A stretch of 64,000 nt of DNA from Slackia sp. ZJ119. GTDB taxonomy: Bacteria > Actinomycetota > Coriobacteriia > Coriobacteriales > Eggerthellaceae. Shown in pieces: positions 33,445 through 42,302 of the stretch. The translations under genes and the position numbers were made by a program. Under the pieces are notes generated by a model that saw only the letters and a list, made by a program, of their open reading frames with translations, made no database searches and was not told the DNA's origin. Each line of letters starts with the position of its first letter. The stretch's first letter is position 1. Location: the NCBI RefSeq assembly GCF_011039175.1, contig NZ_JAAKEN010000001.1, positions 186,001-250,000 of the forward strand. Reading direction: 5' to 3'.

Positions 33445-35955
33445 ATGTCAGGTATGAAAAGCTCTCAGGGCGCTATAACCCGCCGGAGCTTCCTGAAGAC
33501 CACCGCCGCAGTGGGCACCGTGGCAGCATGCTCCGGCCTTGCGGTGGGCAGCGTCGCTCTGGCGGCCGCCGACGAGGCGGCCGAGCAAAACGGAGAGCAG
33601 ACGTTCGCCTCGTTTTGCCGCGGCAACTGCGGCAGCTCCGGTTGCAATCTCAACGTGCACGTGCGCGAGGGCAAGGTGGTGCGCGTGAATTCGCTGCCGT
33701 TTTCCGATGCCGACCCTAAGACCAAGGGTCGCAGCCGCATCTGCCTGCGCGGTATGAGCAACGTCTATCGCTTGTACTCGCCGCAGCGCATCGATTACCC
33801 CATGCGCCGCGTCGAGGGCACGCCCCGCGGAGGCGGCGAGTGGGAGCGCATCAGCTGGGAAGAGGCGATCAAACAGATCACCGACACCTGGAAGGGGATC
33901 ATTGAGGCCGACGGCCCCAGCGCCATCGCCGGCTGGACCATCTACGGCAACTCCGCCACGCTTCAAGGCATCTTCGGCCTCGGCTACGCTCGCTTGGCCA
34001 CCCTGCTGGGCATGAGCACCATCTCCAACGGTGCCGACATGGGGCAGATCTACTCGGGCGCTGCGCTGGCCGCCAGCCTCGGCGTGGGCGCTTCGGGTCC
34101 GAACCTGGCCGCCCATGCGCGCAACATCGTGCTCTGGGGTGCCAACTCGGCCGTCACGTGGCCGCACGAGTGGCGCTACATGCTCGATGCCCAGGCCAAC
34201 GGTGCCAAGATCACGTTGATAGACCCCAACGTCTCCATCACCGCCGCGAAGGTTGACAACCACGTGCGCATCCGTCCGTGCACCGACAGTGCGCTTTTGA
34301 TGGGCATGTGCAACTACATCATTCAGAACGACCTTGTCGACACCGAGTTCGTGCTCGCGCGTACCAACGGCCCGTGCCTGGTGAAGCAGGATGACGGCCT
34401 CATCCTGCGCGGCAGTGACTTCGGCAAGGAGTTCGAGGTGCTTGGGGCCATGCCCTATTCATGGCAGCCCATCACCACCGACTCTCCCTACGTGTGGGAC
34501 ACCGAGAAGAAAGAAGCGGTACCGGCCGATGAGGCCGCCGCGCCGGCTCTGACGGGCTCCTACACCGTGAACGGCAAGAAGTGCACCACCGCTTTCGACA
34601 TGCTCAAGGAGCGCGTGGCGGACTGGTCGCTCGAACGCACGGCCGAGGTGTGCGACATCACGCCCGAGGAGATCGTGATGTTGGCCGACTGCTACGTGAA
34701 CGGCCCCACCATGTCGGCTTTGGCCAACGGCCCAGGGCACTACTCCACCAGTTGGGACTACTTCTTCGGCACCTACGAGCTGACCATGCTTACCGGCAAT
34801 CTGTTCCGTCCTGGCGCCGGTTGGGCCAACACCGGTCAGACCATGACTGGCATCTGGTCGCCTGACACCTCCTACGGCGTGCCTGAGAATGCCATCACCG
34901 GCCCCGAATACTCGGTGCTCGACTTGCCCGAGATCCAGCAGACGGGCACTTACCTGGGCAAGCCCGCAACGGTGAAGAGCGCCATCATCCACTCGGCCAA
35001 CCCGCTAGGCAACTCGCCCGACCGCAAGCGGCTGCTCGAGGCCGTCGATGCCATGGACCTTCTGGTCGTCGTTGACATGAACGAGACCGACTCTACGCGC
35101 TACGCCGACATCGTGCTGCCCTGCACGCACTGGTTTGAGTGCGACGACATCGCCGGATTCAACTGTAACCCCTATACGTTTATCGGCGAGAAGGCTGTCG
35201 AGCCCATGTTCGAGCACAAGAGCGACTACCAGATCACCCGGTTGCTGGCCGAGGGCATGGGCTTCGGCGACAAGTTCAAGAAGGAAGACCTCGAAGTGCT
35301 CGAGGAGAGCGTGAACAAGGGTGTGCAGCCTGACGCGAACGGCAACCCCATCACGTGGGAGCGTCTCAAGAAGGAGAAGAACATCCGCACGATTCCCGAC
35401 GACTACTACGATCCGTCGGTCATCGTCCCCGACGGCCGTCTGATGATGTACTGGGAGCATCCGGCCGCGCGTCTGACCGGCAAGGAGATCGACGTGGTGC
35501 AGGAGCGCCTGCCGCACTTCGAGCCGCCCAACGAGGCCTGGCCTGAAGATGTGCCTGGCTATCCGAAGAATTCCCTTGCTGACAAGTATCCGATCATCCT
35601 CATGAACATCCATGCGCGCCTCTCCACGCATACCACGTACAACCACATCGCATGGCTCACCGAATTGCGTCCCGAGCCGTTCGTCAACTTGAACACCGAG
35701 GATGCGAAGGAGCGCGGCATTGCCCAGGGCGACCTTGTGAAGGTGTTCAACGACCGCGGTTACGTGATCGTTAAAGCTCAGATCGACGGAGGCCTGAGGA
35801 AGGGCATTGCAAACCTGCCCCACGGATGGGAGGCCGACCAGTTCATCGAGGGACACTACCAGGATCTCACCCCGCGTGCGTCCAATCCTGTCGACGACAA
35901 CGAATGCTACTTCGACTGTCTGTGCCAGGTCGAGAAATACGAAGGAGGGAAGTAG
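33445..35955 (+). CDS. Tat-exported molybdopterin oxidoreductase, DMSO-reductase family catalytic subunit
   Basis: An 836-aa protein, ATG 33445 with GAGGAGAGG upstream. The Tat signal has RRSFLK at residues 13-18 and a hydrophobic stretch to about residue 40. A [4Fe-4S] site is formed by C58-x3-C62-x4-C67 and C100 (SRICLRG). The molybdopterin core follows (EEAIKQITDTWKGI, GADMGQIYSG, IVLWGANSAVTWPHEW, ATVKSAIIHSANPLGNSPDR, DIVLPCTHWFECDD). The dinucleotide-binding domain lies at the C-terminus (ILMNIHARLSTHTTYNHIAW, GIANLPHGWE). The protein acts outside the membrane as a reductase. The substrate cannot be named, and the molybdenum ligand could not be assigned by eye. It is the first gene of a six-gene operon. 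Confidence 0.92.
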   Translation: MSGMKSSQGAITRRSFLKTTAAVGTVAACSGLAVGSVALAAADEAAEQNGEQTFASFCRGNCGSSGCNLNVHVREGKVVRVNSLPFSDADPKTKGRSRICLRGMSNVYRLYSPQRIDYPMRRVEGTPRGGGEWERISWEEAIKQITDTWKGIIEADGPSAIAGWTIYGNSATLQGIFGLGYARLATLLGMSTISNGADMGQIYSGAALAASLGVGASGPNLAAHARNIVLWGANSAVTWPHEWRYMLDAQANGAKITLIDPNVSITAAKVDNHVRIRPCTDSALLMGMCNYIIQNDLVDTEFVLARTNGPCLVKQDDGLILRGSDFGKEFEVLGAMPYSWQPITTDSPYVWDTEKKEAVPADEAAAPALTGSYTVNGKKCTTAFDMLKERVADWSLERTAEVCDITPEEIVMLADCYVNGPTMSALANGPGHYSTSWDYFFGTYELTMLTGNLFRPGAGWANTGQTMTGIWSPDTSYGVPENAITGPEYSVLDLPEIQQTGTYLGKPATVKSAIIHSANPLGNSPDRKRLLEAVDAMDLLVVVDMNETDSTRYADIVLPCTHWFECDDIAGFNCNPYTFIGEKAVEPMFEHKSDYQITRLLAEGMGFGDKFKKEDLEVLEESVNKGVQPDANGNPITWERLKKEKNIRTIPDDYYDPSVIVPDGRLMMYWEHPAARLTGKEIDVVQERLPHFEPPNEAWPEDVPGYPKNSLADKYPIILMNIHARLSTHTTYNHIAWLTELRPEPFVNLNTEDAKERGIAQGDLVKVFNDRGYVIVKAQIDGGLRKGIANLPHGWEADQFIEGHYQDLTPRASNPVDDNECYFDCLCQVEKYEGGK

Positions 35956-35957
35956 CC

Positions 35958-36578
35958 ATGAGAATGGGAATGGTGATCGACCTGCATCGATGCGTCGGGT
36001 GCCACACCTGCTCGGTTGCTTGCAAGGTGGCCAACAACGTCCCGAAGGAAACGTGGTGGAACCGCGTGCTCACCGATGGGGGAGAGGCCATCGATACCCT
36101 GGGCGGCGAATACCCCAACGCCTCCATCAAGTTTTTCCCGGTCAGCTGCCAGCATTGCGAGAACCCGGCCTGCGTGAAGGTGTGCCCTGTGGGCGCCACC
36201 TACAAAGACCCAGCCACCGGCATTGTGCGCCAGGACTACGACAAGTGCATCGGCTGCCGCATGTGCATGGCGGCATGCCCTTACACCGGCGTGCGCTCGT
36301 TCAACTGGGAAGAGCCTCAGAACTACCTTGATCACAATTTGGGCGACGCCGACGCGCCGGAGCACCAGAAGCACGTGGTGGAGAAGTGCACCTTCTGCTA
36401 CCAGCGTCAGGCCCGTGGCGAAGAGCCCGCATGCATGGAGCTGTGCATGGCCCGCGCCCGTTTCTGGGGCGACTTGGACGATCCTGAGTCCGACGTGTTC
36501 AAACTGGTGCATAGCCGCGAATCGATAACGCTTCTGCCCGAGAAGGGCACGAAGCCCTCTGTCTACTACCTTGTCTAG
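35958..36578 (+). CDS. DmsB-like four-cluster [4Fe-4S] ferredoxin subunit
   Basis: A 206-aa electron-transfer subunit. ATG 35958 follows GGAGGGAAG, two bases after the previous stop. Four cysteine groups ligate four [4Fe-4S] clusters: C12-VG-C-HT-C-SVA-C, then CQHCENPACVKVCPVGA, CIGCRMCMAACPYTGVR, and CTFCYQRQARGEEPACMELC. It has no signal peptide and would be co-exported with the Tat catalytic subunit, as in DmsAB. It carries electrons from the NrfD anchor to the molybdenum subunit. Confidence 0.95.
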   Translation: MRMGMVIDLHRCVGCHTCSVACKVANNVPKETWWNRVLTDGGEAIDTLGGEYPNASIKFFPVSCQHCENPACVKVCPVGATYKDPATGIVRQDYDKCIGCRMCMAACPYTGVRSFNWEEPQNYLDHNLGDADAPEHQKHVVEKCTFCYQRQARGEEPACMELCMARARFWGDLDDPESDVFKLVHSRESITLLPEKGTKPSVYYLV

Positions 36579-36596
36579 CGGGAAAGGGAACGAACA

Positions 36597-37829
36597 ATGA
36601 CTGAGAACGTTGCGGCTGCTACCGCCGCTTCGGCTCCCTCCAGGAGCGCATCATACGCCCGCGCGGGTGGGAAAGGCCTGACGATCGGTATTGTCATCGC
36701 TGCTGCCGTCACCGTCGTCGGCATCGCCCTATGGGTCATGCAGCTGTCTGGCGGCCTCGTGCAGACCGGCATGCGCAACCTCGACTCGTGGGGCCTGTAC
36801 ATCACCGGCTTCATGTTCTTCGTGGGCCTCTCGGCCGGCGGCCTGATCATTTCCTCGGTGCCCAAAGCCTTCGGGGTCTCCGGGTTCGGAGGCATCTCCA
36901 AGGTGGCCGTCATGACGTCCATAGCCTGTACGGTGGCGGCCATCGCCTTCGTGGTCATCGACCTCGGCCAGCCGCTGCGTGTGTGGGAATTGTTTTCCTC
37001 TTCGAACTTTTCCTCGCCTCTGATGTGGGACATCATCGTGCTGTTTGTGTACCTCATCCTGTCGGTGGTGTACCTGTGGGCGCAGATCCGCGCCGACTCC
37101 GGCGCCGTGTCGACAAAGGCGCTGCGCGTCGTGTCGGTGATGGCCCTAGTGTGCGCTGTCATGGTGCACTCCGTGACCGCCTGGGTCTTCTCTCTGCAGA
37201 TCGCCCACGAGTTCTGGTATACCGCCCTCCTGGGTCCCTGGTTCGTGGTCTCGGCGCTCGTGTGCGGCACCGCGCTCGTTATGATCGCGGCTGCGGCCTT
37301 GCGCGCTGCGGGCTACTTGCAGCTCGACGAGAAATACCTGGTGAAGATGGCGAAGCTGCTGGGCGTGTTCATTTGCGTCGACCTTTACTTCTTCGGTTGC
37401 GACTTGCTGACCTCAGGCTTCCCGGCGGGCGAAGGTGCCGCCGTGGTGGACATGCTCGTTTCTGGCCCGCTTTCAACCTTCTTCTGGGCGCAGATCGTGC
37501 TTTCGGTGGTGACCGCGGTTGTCTGCTTCGTGCCGGGGCTTCGCACTACGCCGCTTTTGATCGTCGCCTCCGCATGCGCCATTGTTGCCATCTTCCTCAA
37601 ACGCGTGCAGATTCTGGTGGGCGGCTTCCAGCTTCCCAACCTTGACCTGGCTGGTCCTTTGACCTCCCTGACCATCACCAACTGGAACGGCACTATGGCG
37701 TCGGCCTACAGCGGCATGGTGTACTTCCCCACGTCGATCGAATTCGGCATCGCGCTGGGCGTCATTGGACTCGGGTTCCTCATCTTCCTGCTTGGGCTGA
37801 AGCTGCTGCCGCTCAAGCCGGCAGAGTGA
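36597..37829 (+). CDS. NrfD/PsrC-type membrane anchor subunit
   Basis: A 410-aa integral membrane protein with about ten helices, starting at ATG 36597, 18 bp after the ferredoxin stop. Family features are WGLYITGFMFFVGLSAGGLI near residue 60, VVIDLGQPLRVWELF and a helix-rich C-terminal half. It probably oxidises menaquinol and hands electrons to the four-cluster ferredoxin. It is longer than NrfD (about 320 aa) and closer in size to the PsrC/DmsC-like anchors of Eggerthella relatives. A 264-bp gap without a gene follows. Confidence 0.9.
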   Translation: MTENVAAATAASAPSRSASYARAGGKGLTIGIVIAAAVTVVGIALWVMQLSGGLVQTGMRNLDSWGLYITGFMFFVGLSAGGLIISSVPKAFGVSGFGGISKVAVMTSIACTVAAIAFVVIDLGQPLRVWELFSSSNFSSPLMWDIIVLFVYLILSVVYLWAQIRADSGAVSTKALRVVSVMALVCAVMVHSVTAWVFSLQIAHEFWYTALLGPWFVVSALVCGTALVMIAAAALRAAGYLQLDEKYLVKMAKLLGVFICVDLYFFGCDLLTSGFPAGEGAAVVDMLVSGPLSTFFWAQIVLSVVTAVVCFVPGLRTTPLLIVASACAIVAIFLKRVQILVGGFQLPNLDLAGPLTSLTITNWNGTMASAYSGMVYFPTSIEFGIALGVIGLGFLIFLLGLKLLPLKPAE

Positions 37830-38093
37830 TGACCTCCCGTTTGCGGGTCGACGACGCAGGCTCTCCGTGCGCCTCCTTCTCTCGTGGCGCGTGGAGATGC
37901 GGCGGGACGCTCGATTCGCTGAGCTTCCGCGGCCTTCCCATGGACTGCGGAAAGCCTGCGTCCCACGGCCGACGGATGCGCACGTTCGTTTCTTCCATGT
38001 GGACGCGCCTTTCGCAGGTGGGAGCGTGTCGAAGAATGGCGAAGCGCGGGCTTGGCGTGTTCGACGCCCGTGCGAGCCGAGAAAGGCATCGGT
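37830..38093. other. Gap inside the reductase operon
   Basis: 264 bp between the anchor gene and the CX4CH gene. No convincing gene; frames through it are Arg-rich. No clear terminator. A weak promoter for the downstream three genes could be here, but none was assigned. Confidence 0.3.
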
Positions 38094-38453
38094 ATGCCGA
38101 AGAAACTACTCATCGTGCTGGCCGTTTTTCTCGTTGCGTGTGCGTGCGTGTTCGGCGTTGGCTCTGCGGCCGACTCCCAAGTGGGGCTGCCCCAGGCCAT
38201 CGTCCAGGAATCGGCGTGTCCCGTGGTGGGGTGCGTTTCAGGCTCGTGCCACGGGCTCGATGACGTGCCTGCGCCTGATGGCGTTCATGAACTGACGTGC
38301 CCCGAGGCCAGCTGCTCGTCGGTGGAGTGCCACGCATGGGATTCGCTGCTCGGTCGCTACTGCCAGGCTTCCGATGCCAGCCTGAACCTGTGGATCATGC
38401 TGCCGGTGCTTCTCGTGGTGGTGTCAGTGCTCTTGATCAAGAAAACGCGATAG
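38094..38453 (+). CDS. Small membrane protein with two CX4CH motifs, possible diheme c-type cytochrome
   Basis: A 119-aa protein, ATG 38094 with GAAAGGC upstream. The N-terminus is an export signal (LLIVLAVFLVACACVFGVGS); LVAC at 13-16 could also be a lipobox. The exported part (about 26-95) contains a duplicated pattern C-x4-C-x4-C-H at C42/C47/C52-H53 and C69/C74/C79-H80, giving two CX4CH motifs, the variant c-heme signature seen in some multiheme cytochromes. A C-terminal helix (LNLWIMLPVLLVVVSVLLI) anchors it. The position between quinone anchor and b-heme protein fits an electron-transfer role. Heme binding is inferred; zinc or disulfides are alternatives. Confidence 0.75.
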   Translation: MPKKLLIVLAVFLVACACVFGVGSAADSQVGLPQAIVQESACPVVGCVSGSCHGLDDVPAPDGVHELTCPEASCSSVECHAWDSLLGRYCQASDASLNLWIMLPVLLVVVSVLLIKKTR

Positions 38454-38463
38454 GAGGCAGCCT

Positions 38464-38961
38464 GTGAACGCGAAGAAGAGCTTGGTGCTCGACGGTCTGC
38501 TCGCTGTTGCCTTCGTGGCGTCGCTGGTTCCCAACCTCACAACCGTGGCTGGGCACGAATGGCTCGGCCTTGTGGTGACCCTGGCGTTCATCGTGCACTT
38601 TGCCGCACACCTGCGACTTTTGCCCGATCGCAACGGCCTGCGCGTGGCGAACCTCTGCGTGGACGGCATCGCTCTTGTAGTGTTGGCGACGTGCGCCGTG
38701 TCGGGCCTGCTGGTGTCGGGGGCTGTGTTGCCGGCGTTCGGCCTGTACGCAGAAGGGTACTTTTTTTGGGATCCGCTGCACGCCACGGCCGCCAAGGTGC
38801 TGCTTGCGCTGGTTGTGGTGCATCTGGCGTTGCACGTGAGGTTCATGACCGGTGCGCTGCGCCCGGGGTCGGGCTTGTCACGCAAGCGCGTTCAGACGTC
38901 CGGCAACACTCAAGGTTCGGAGCCGGCCCGCTGGCACGTGGAGCGCGGCGACCGCTCGTAA
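38464..38961 (+). CDS. DUF4405 membrane protein, b-type-heme-like
   Basis: A 165-aa protein, GTG 38464 with GGAGG upstream, 10 bp after the CX4CH gene. It has four membrane helices in cytochrome b561 style. Histidines sit in helices at LGLVVTLAFIVHFAAHLRL and DPLHATAAKVLLALVVVHLALHV, pairs suited to two b hemes. DUF4405 proteins often accompany periplasmic redox enzymes, and this one probably moves electrons across or along the membrane to the CX4CH protein or reductase. The last 30 residues are polar. Confidence 0.85.
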   Translation: MNAKKSLVLDGLLAVAFVASLVPNLTTVAGHEWLGLVVTLAFIVHFAAHLRLLPDRNGLRVANLCVDGIALVVLATCAVSGLLVSGAVLPAFGLYAEGYFFWDPLHATAAKVLLALVVVHLALHVRFMTGALRPGSGLSRKRVQTSGNTQGSEPARWHVERGDRS

Positions 38962-39094
38962 GGTGCCCGGCGCGACGTGGTTCTCTGGGTGGGTCTTTGG
39001 GTCGAGGCTTCTGCGTGCCTGGTTCGCATCTCGGCGAAGCGCACCTGGCGCAGGTGCGCACAATTCGGTGGCAACCGATTCGTCAGGAGGAATC

Positions 39095-39754
39095 ATGGAA
39101 GACGTGAATCGAAACTGGGCCACGCAGGCATCGGCGTGGGAATTGGCGGCTTTGTCGTTCACCTATCCGACGCCGGAACTTGCGGAAGCTGTGGCTTTGG
39201 GGGAGTGGGCTGACGCAGCGCTCGAAATCGCGAGGATGCTCGGTGCAGAAGTTGACGTGGCAGGCATTGAACAGGCACGTGAGCATATGGGCATGCCGGC
39301 CGACGAGTTGCTGTCGGCGCTTCGCGCAGATGCCACGCGGCTGTTTCTGATCGGGCGCACGCCTAAGGTGGCTCTGTACGAGGGCCTTTGGCGCGCACGG
39401 AGCGACGGCACCGACGTCCTGCTGTTTGTGAACCCGCATTCGGTGGAGGTGGAGCGCTTTGTGAAGAAGTGCGGTCTCGTGCGGGCCGAGGGCGAGGCGA
39501 ACGCGCCTTTCGACAGCGTCGCCGGCGAGTGCGCGCTGCTCGAGTATCTGGCCGGTGTGCAAGCCGGCATCATGGCGGTGGCCGGCGCATCGTCGCCCGA
39601 CGACCTTCCCGGAGGCTCGGCTCAAGCTGCCTACGAAGATTTCCTGCGGCAGCATGCTCGGGTGTGGCTGCCCCGCTTTGCCGAGGCCGTGGCCGCCGAA
39701 GCCCGCATTCCCTTCTACCGCGCCGCCGCAGTTTACTTGGCCGCGTTGTTGTAG
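39095..39754 (+). CDS. TorD/DmsD-family molybdoenzyme maturation chaperone
   Basis: A 219-aa cytosolic all-helical chaperone. ATG 39095 follows AGGAGGAATC; the longer frame upstream is not supported. TorD-fold features are YTRLFLIGRTPK-like spelling (ATRLFLIGRTPKVALYEGLW), ECALLEYLAGV in place of the EPxDH motif, and WLPRFAEAVAAEARIPFYRA near the end. It would bind the Tat signal and help insert the molybdenum cofactor of the catalytic subunit at 33445. As last gene of the operon it confirms that the whole set makes one enzyme. Confidence 0.9.
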   Translation: MEDVNRNWATQASAWELAALSFTYPTPELAEAVALGEWADAALEIARMLGAEVDVAGIEQAREHMGMPADELLSALRADATRLFLIGRTPKVALYEGLWRARSDGTDVLLFVNPHSVEVERFVKKCGLVRAEGEANAPFDSVAGECALLEYLAGVQAGIMAVAGASSPDDLPGGSAQAAYEDFLRQHARVWLPRFAEAVAAEARIPFYRAAAVYLAALL

Positions 39755-39940
39755 CACTCTTTCAACTATCAGTGTGCGGCTACGACGAAGGCGGCTGCGG
39801 CAGGTGCGAGCAGCATGAGCCGCATGTCGGCGATCTCCTTGCGATGTAGGGGCAGGCAAGGCCGCTGGTCGGCTGCAGCAAGCGCAGGATCACGAGTGCC
39901 AGAACCGTCGGGTTTTGCCCGTTGGCAATGTTCAGACTCA
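39755..39940. other. Gap after the chaperone gene
   Basis: No recognised gene. One frame has a short Cys/His-rich reading, VCGYDEGGCGRCEQHEPHVG then DLLAM and stop (39776-39849), starting with a possible GTG but without a Shine-Dalgarno. It may be chance or a fragment. Confidence 0.3.
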
Positions 39941-39977
39941 GGACAAGACGTCTTTAGCTAGGCGAAAAGCCGGGAAG
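39941..39977. repeat. Dispersed short repeat, copy C (internally deleted)
   Basis: GGACAAGACGTCTTT followed by AGCTAGGCGAAAAGCCGGG matches copy B (30071-30120) at both ends but lacks its middle 14 bases. It lies 64 bp before the phosphohexomutase start. Confidence 0.45.
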
Positions 39978-40040
39978 CGGGTATACTGGTTTGTATAGGT
40001 GACCTGCGGCGTTTTTGCGCCCCTGATGAAAGGACCTGCC

Positions 40041-41471
40041 ATGTCCGATACTGTTTCCAACGTTGTTTTCGGCACTGATGGATGGCGTGCCATCATCGGC
40101 GAGGGCTTCACGGCCGACAACCTGGTGCGCGTGGCCGACGCTGCGGCCCGCGTGTTCAAGGAAGACGCCTGTGCCGCAGGTCGCAGCCTTGATGCGCCGG
40201 GCGTGCTGTATGTGGGCCACGACTGCCGCCAAGACGCGCACGCCTATGCCGAGCTTGCGGCCGAGGTCGCGGCGTCGCACGGCTTCGACGTGAAGCTGAC
40301 GGAGGCCTATTGCCCCACGCCGACGCTGTGCTGGTCGGTCGCGCAAGACGACGAGGCGGTCGGCGGCATCATTTTGACGAGCAGCCACAATCCGGCGGAA
40401 TACCTGGGCGTGAAGCTGCGCATGGCCGACGGCGGCGCGTCGAGCAAGGCGTTCACCGACCGCGTGGAGGCGGTGCTCGCCGAAACCCCGCAGCCGACCG
40501 ACGCGCGCGGAACCTACGAGGTGGTCGACCTCATGACGCCGTATCTGCAGACGCTCAAAAACCGCGTGGACGCCGAAGCCATCAAAGGCGCCGGCCTGCG
40601 CGTGGTCATCGATCCGCTCTACGGCGCCGGCCGCATCTATCTGGCCGGCCTGCTGACCGATCTGGGCGTTGAGGTCGTTGAGATCCACAACGACGAAGAC
40701 CCCACCTTCGACGGGCTGCACCCCGAGCCCATTCAGCCGTGGATCGACGGCTGCCTGGCGAAGGTGCCCGAAATCGGCTTCGACGCCGGCTTCATCAACG
40801 ACGGCGACGCCGACCGCATCGGCGCGGTGGACGAGCACGGCAACTTCGTGAACCCGCACCGCATCATCACGCTCGTGACCGAGCACTTGGCGCAAGACAA
40901 GGGCATGACCGGCCGCGTGGTGTCCACGCTGACGGCATCGGCCCTGCTCAAGCGCTTGTGCGACAAGCTTGGCCTGGAATTCACCGCCACGCCGGTCGGC
41001 TTCAAGTGGATCTACGGCGAAATGCAGAAGGGCGACGTGCTGCTTGGCGGCGAAGAGTCCGGCGGCATCGGCATTCCGGGGCACGTGATGGAGCGCGACG
41101 GCCTGCTCATGGCGCTGCTGCTGTGTGAAATGATGGCCGAGCGCGGCAAGAGCCTCGGCGAGTTGGTGGCCGACATGCAAAGCGATCTGGGCGTCATGGA
41201 ATTCGAGCGCCGTGGGCTGTCGATCACCGAGGAGCAGATGGAACGCTTTAAGAACCAGGTTCTGAAAGAGTACGCGCCGGAATCGGTCGCGGGCAAGGAC
41301 GTGGTCGAGGTCGACCGCCGCGACGGCGTGAAGGTCGTTTTCGGCGACGATTCCTGGCTGATGATGCGTCCGTCCGGCACCGAGCCGCTCGTGCGCATTT
41401 ATGCCGAAGCTCCCACGAAGGGCGAGGTCGACGCGCTGCTCGAAGCGGCGGCTGCCGTGGTGACGGCGTAA
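40041..41471 (+). CDS. Phosphoglucomutase/phosphomannomutase family protein
   Basis: A 476-aa cytosolic alpha-D-phosphohexomutase. ATG 40041 has GAAAGGACC upstream; the start is followed by VVFGTDGWRAIIGEGFT. The phosphoserine loop is TSSHNPAEYLG, the magnesium site NDGDADRIG, the sugar-binding loop GGEESGGIG, and the phosphate-binding loop RPSGTEPLVRIY. It interconverts hexose-1-P and hexose-6-P; the exact sugar (glucose, mannose or glucosamine) cannot be fixed by eye. It would feed nucleotide-sugar synthesis. nrdG follows 37 bp later and may be co-transcribed. Confidence 0.93.
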   Translation: MSDTVSNVVFGTDGWRAIIGEGFTADNLVRVADAAARVFKEDACAAGRSLDAPGVLYVGHDCRQDAHAYAELAAEVAASHGFDVKLTEAYCPTPTLCWSVAQDDEAVGGIILTSSHNPAEYLGVKLRMADGGASSKAFTDRVEAVLAETPQPTDARGTYEVVDLMTPYLQTLKNRVDAEAIKGAGLRVVIDPLYGAGRIYLAGLLTDLGVEVVEIHNDEDPTFDGLHPEPIQPWIDGCLAKVPEIGFDAGFINDGDADRIGAVDEHGNFVNPHRIITLVTEHLAQDKGMTGRVVSTLTASALLKRLCDKLGLEFTATPVGFKWIYGEMQKGDVLLGGEESGGIGIPGHVMERDGLLMALLLCEMMAERGKSLGELVADMQSDLGVMEFERRGLSITEEQMERFKNQVLKEYAPESVAGKDVVEVDRRDGVKVVFGDDSWLMMRPSGTEPLVRIYAEAPTKGEVDALLEAAAAVVTA

Positions 41472-41508
41472 GGGGCGCTGCGTCGGCGCACGGACGAAAG
41501 GCGGGGCG

Positions 41509-42093
41509 ATGTCGCTTCCACTGCGGATTTTCGGTTTGGCTCCGGACTCGATCGTCGACGGTCCGGGGCTGCGCTTCGGCGTGTTCGTGCAGGGCTGCTC
41601 GCATGCGTGCCCTGGCTGCCACAACCCCGAAAGCCACGATCCGGCGGCAGGGGATGCGACGACCATCGACGCTGTCATGGAAGCGATACTGGCAAATCGG
41701 CTGGTCACGGGCGTGACGCTTTCCGGTGGCGAGCCGTTTGAACAAGCGGCGGCTTGTGCGGAGATCGGCCGACGCTGTCGCGAGGCGGGCTTGGACGTGT
41801 GGACCTACACGGGGTACACGTACGAAAAGCTGCTCGAGGCTGCGTCGGCTGCCGCTCCTGTCGCTGCGTCTTTGGGCCGTCTGCAGCTTGACCCGGCAGG
41901 GGTGCGCGATCTGCTGGCGGTCACCGACGTGCTCGTGGACGGCCCTTTCGTGGAATCCCTCAAAGCGCTCGGGCTGTCTTGGCGCGGCTCGTCGAACCAG
42001 CGGGTCATCGACCTGGCCGCCACGCGCACGTCCGGCCAGGTGGTGCCGTGGTCCCACCACGAGGACTTTCCCGAAAAGCCCTCCAACTGGTAG
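41509..42093 (+). CDS. nrdG: Anaerobic ribonucleoside-triphosphate reductase activating protein
   Basis: A 194-aa radical SAM activase. ATG 41509 follows GAAAGGCGGGGCG. The [4Fe-4S] motif is CSHACPGC (CxxxCxxC), with IVDGPGLRFGVFVQGC before it. TLSGGEPFEQ binds SAM, and WTYTGYTYEKLL and DVLVDGPF are NrdG signatures. It installs the glycyl radical in NrdD, whose gene is 25 kb upstream; most genomes keep nrdD and nrdG adjacent. No NrdR box was seen here, so it may be expressed from the phosphohexomutase promoter. Confidence 0.95.
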   Translation: MSLPLRIFGLAPDSIVDGPGLRFGVFVQGCSHACPGCHNPESHDPAAGDATTIDAVMEAILANRLVTGVTLSGGEPFEQAAACAEIGRRCREAGLDVWTYTGYTYEKLLEAASAAAPVAASLGRLQLDPAGVRDLLAVTDVLVDGPFVESLKALGLSWRGSSNQRVIDLAATRTSGQVVPWSHHEDFPEKPSNW

Positions 42094-42302
42094 GTAGCCC
42101 GCTGCCGCGGCTGCCGCGCTCCGCCGCTCCCGTCGGTGCCCTGTCCCCGCCGCCTGCGACTCGGCTTGTGCCGTCGCGTCCCGCGCCCGCCGACCGCTGC
42201 CGCGGCTGGTGCTTCCGCCCCGTTCGCCTTCGCTGCCGTAACCGCTCTCTGACGATCCGACGAACTTTTTCGCGCTGCGGTCCGGCGTGGTAGCATAGGC
42301 CT

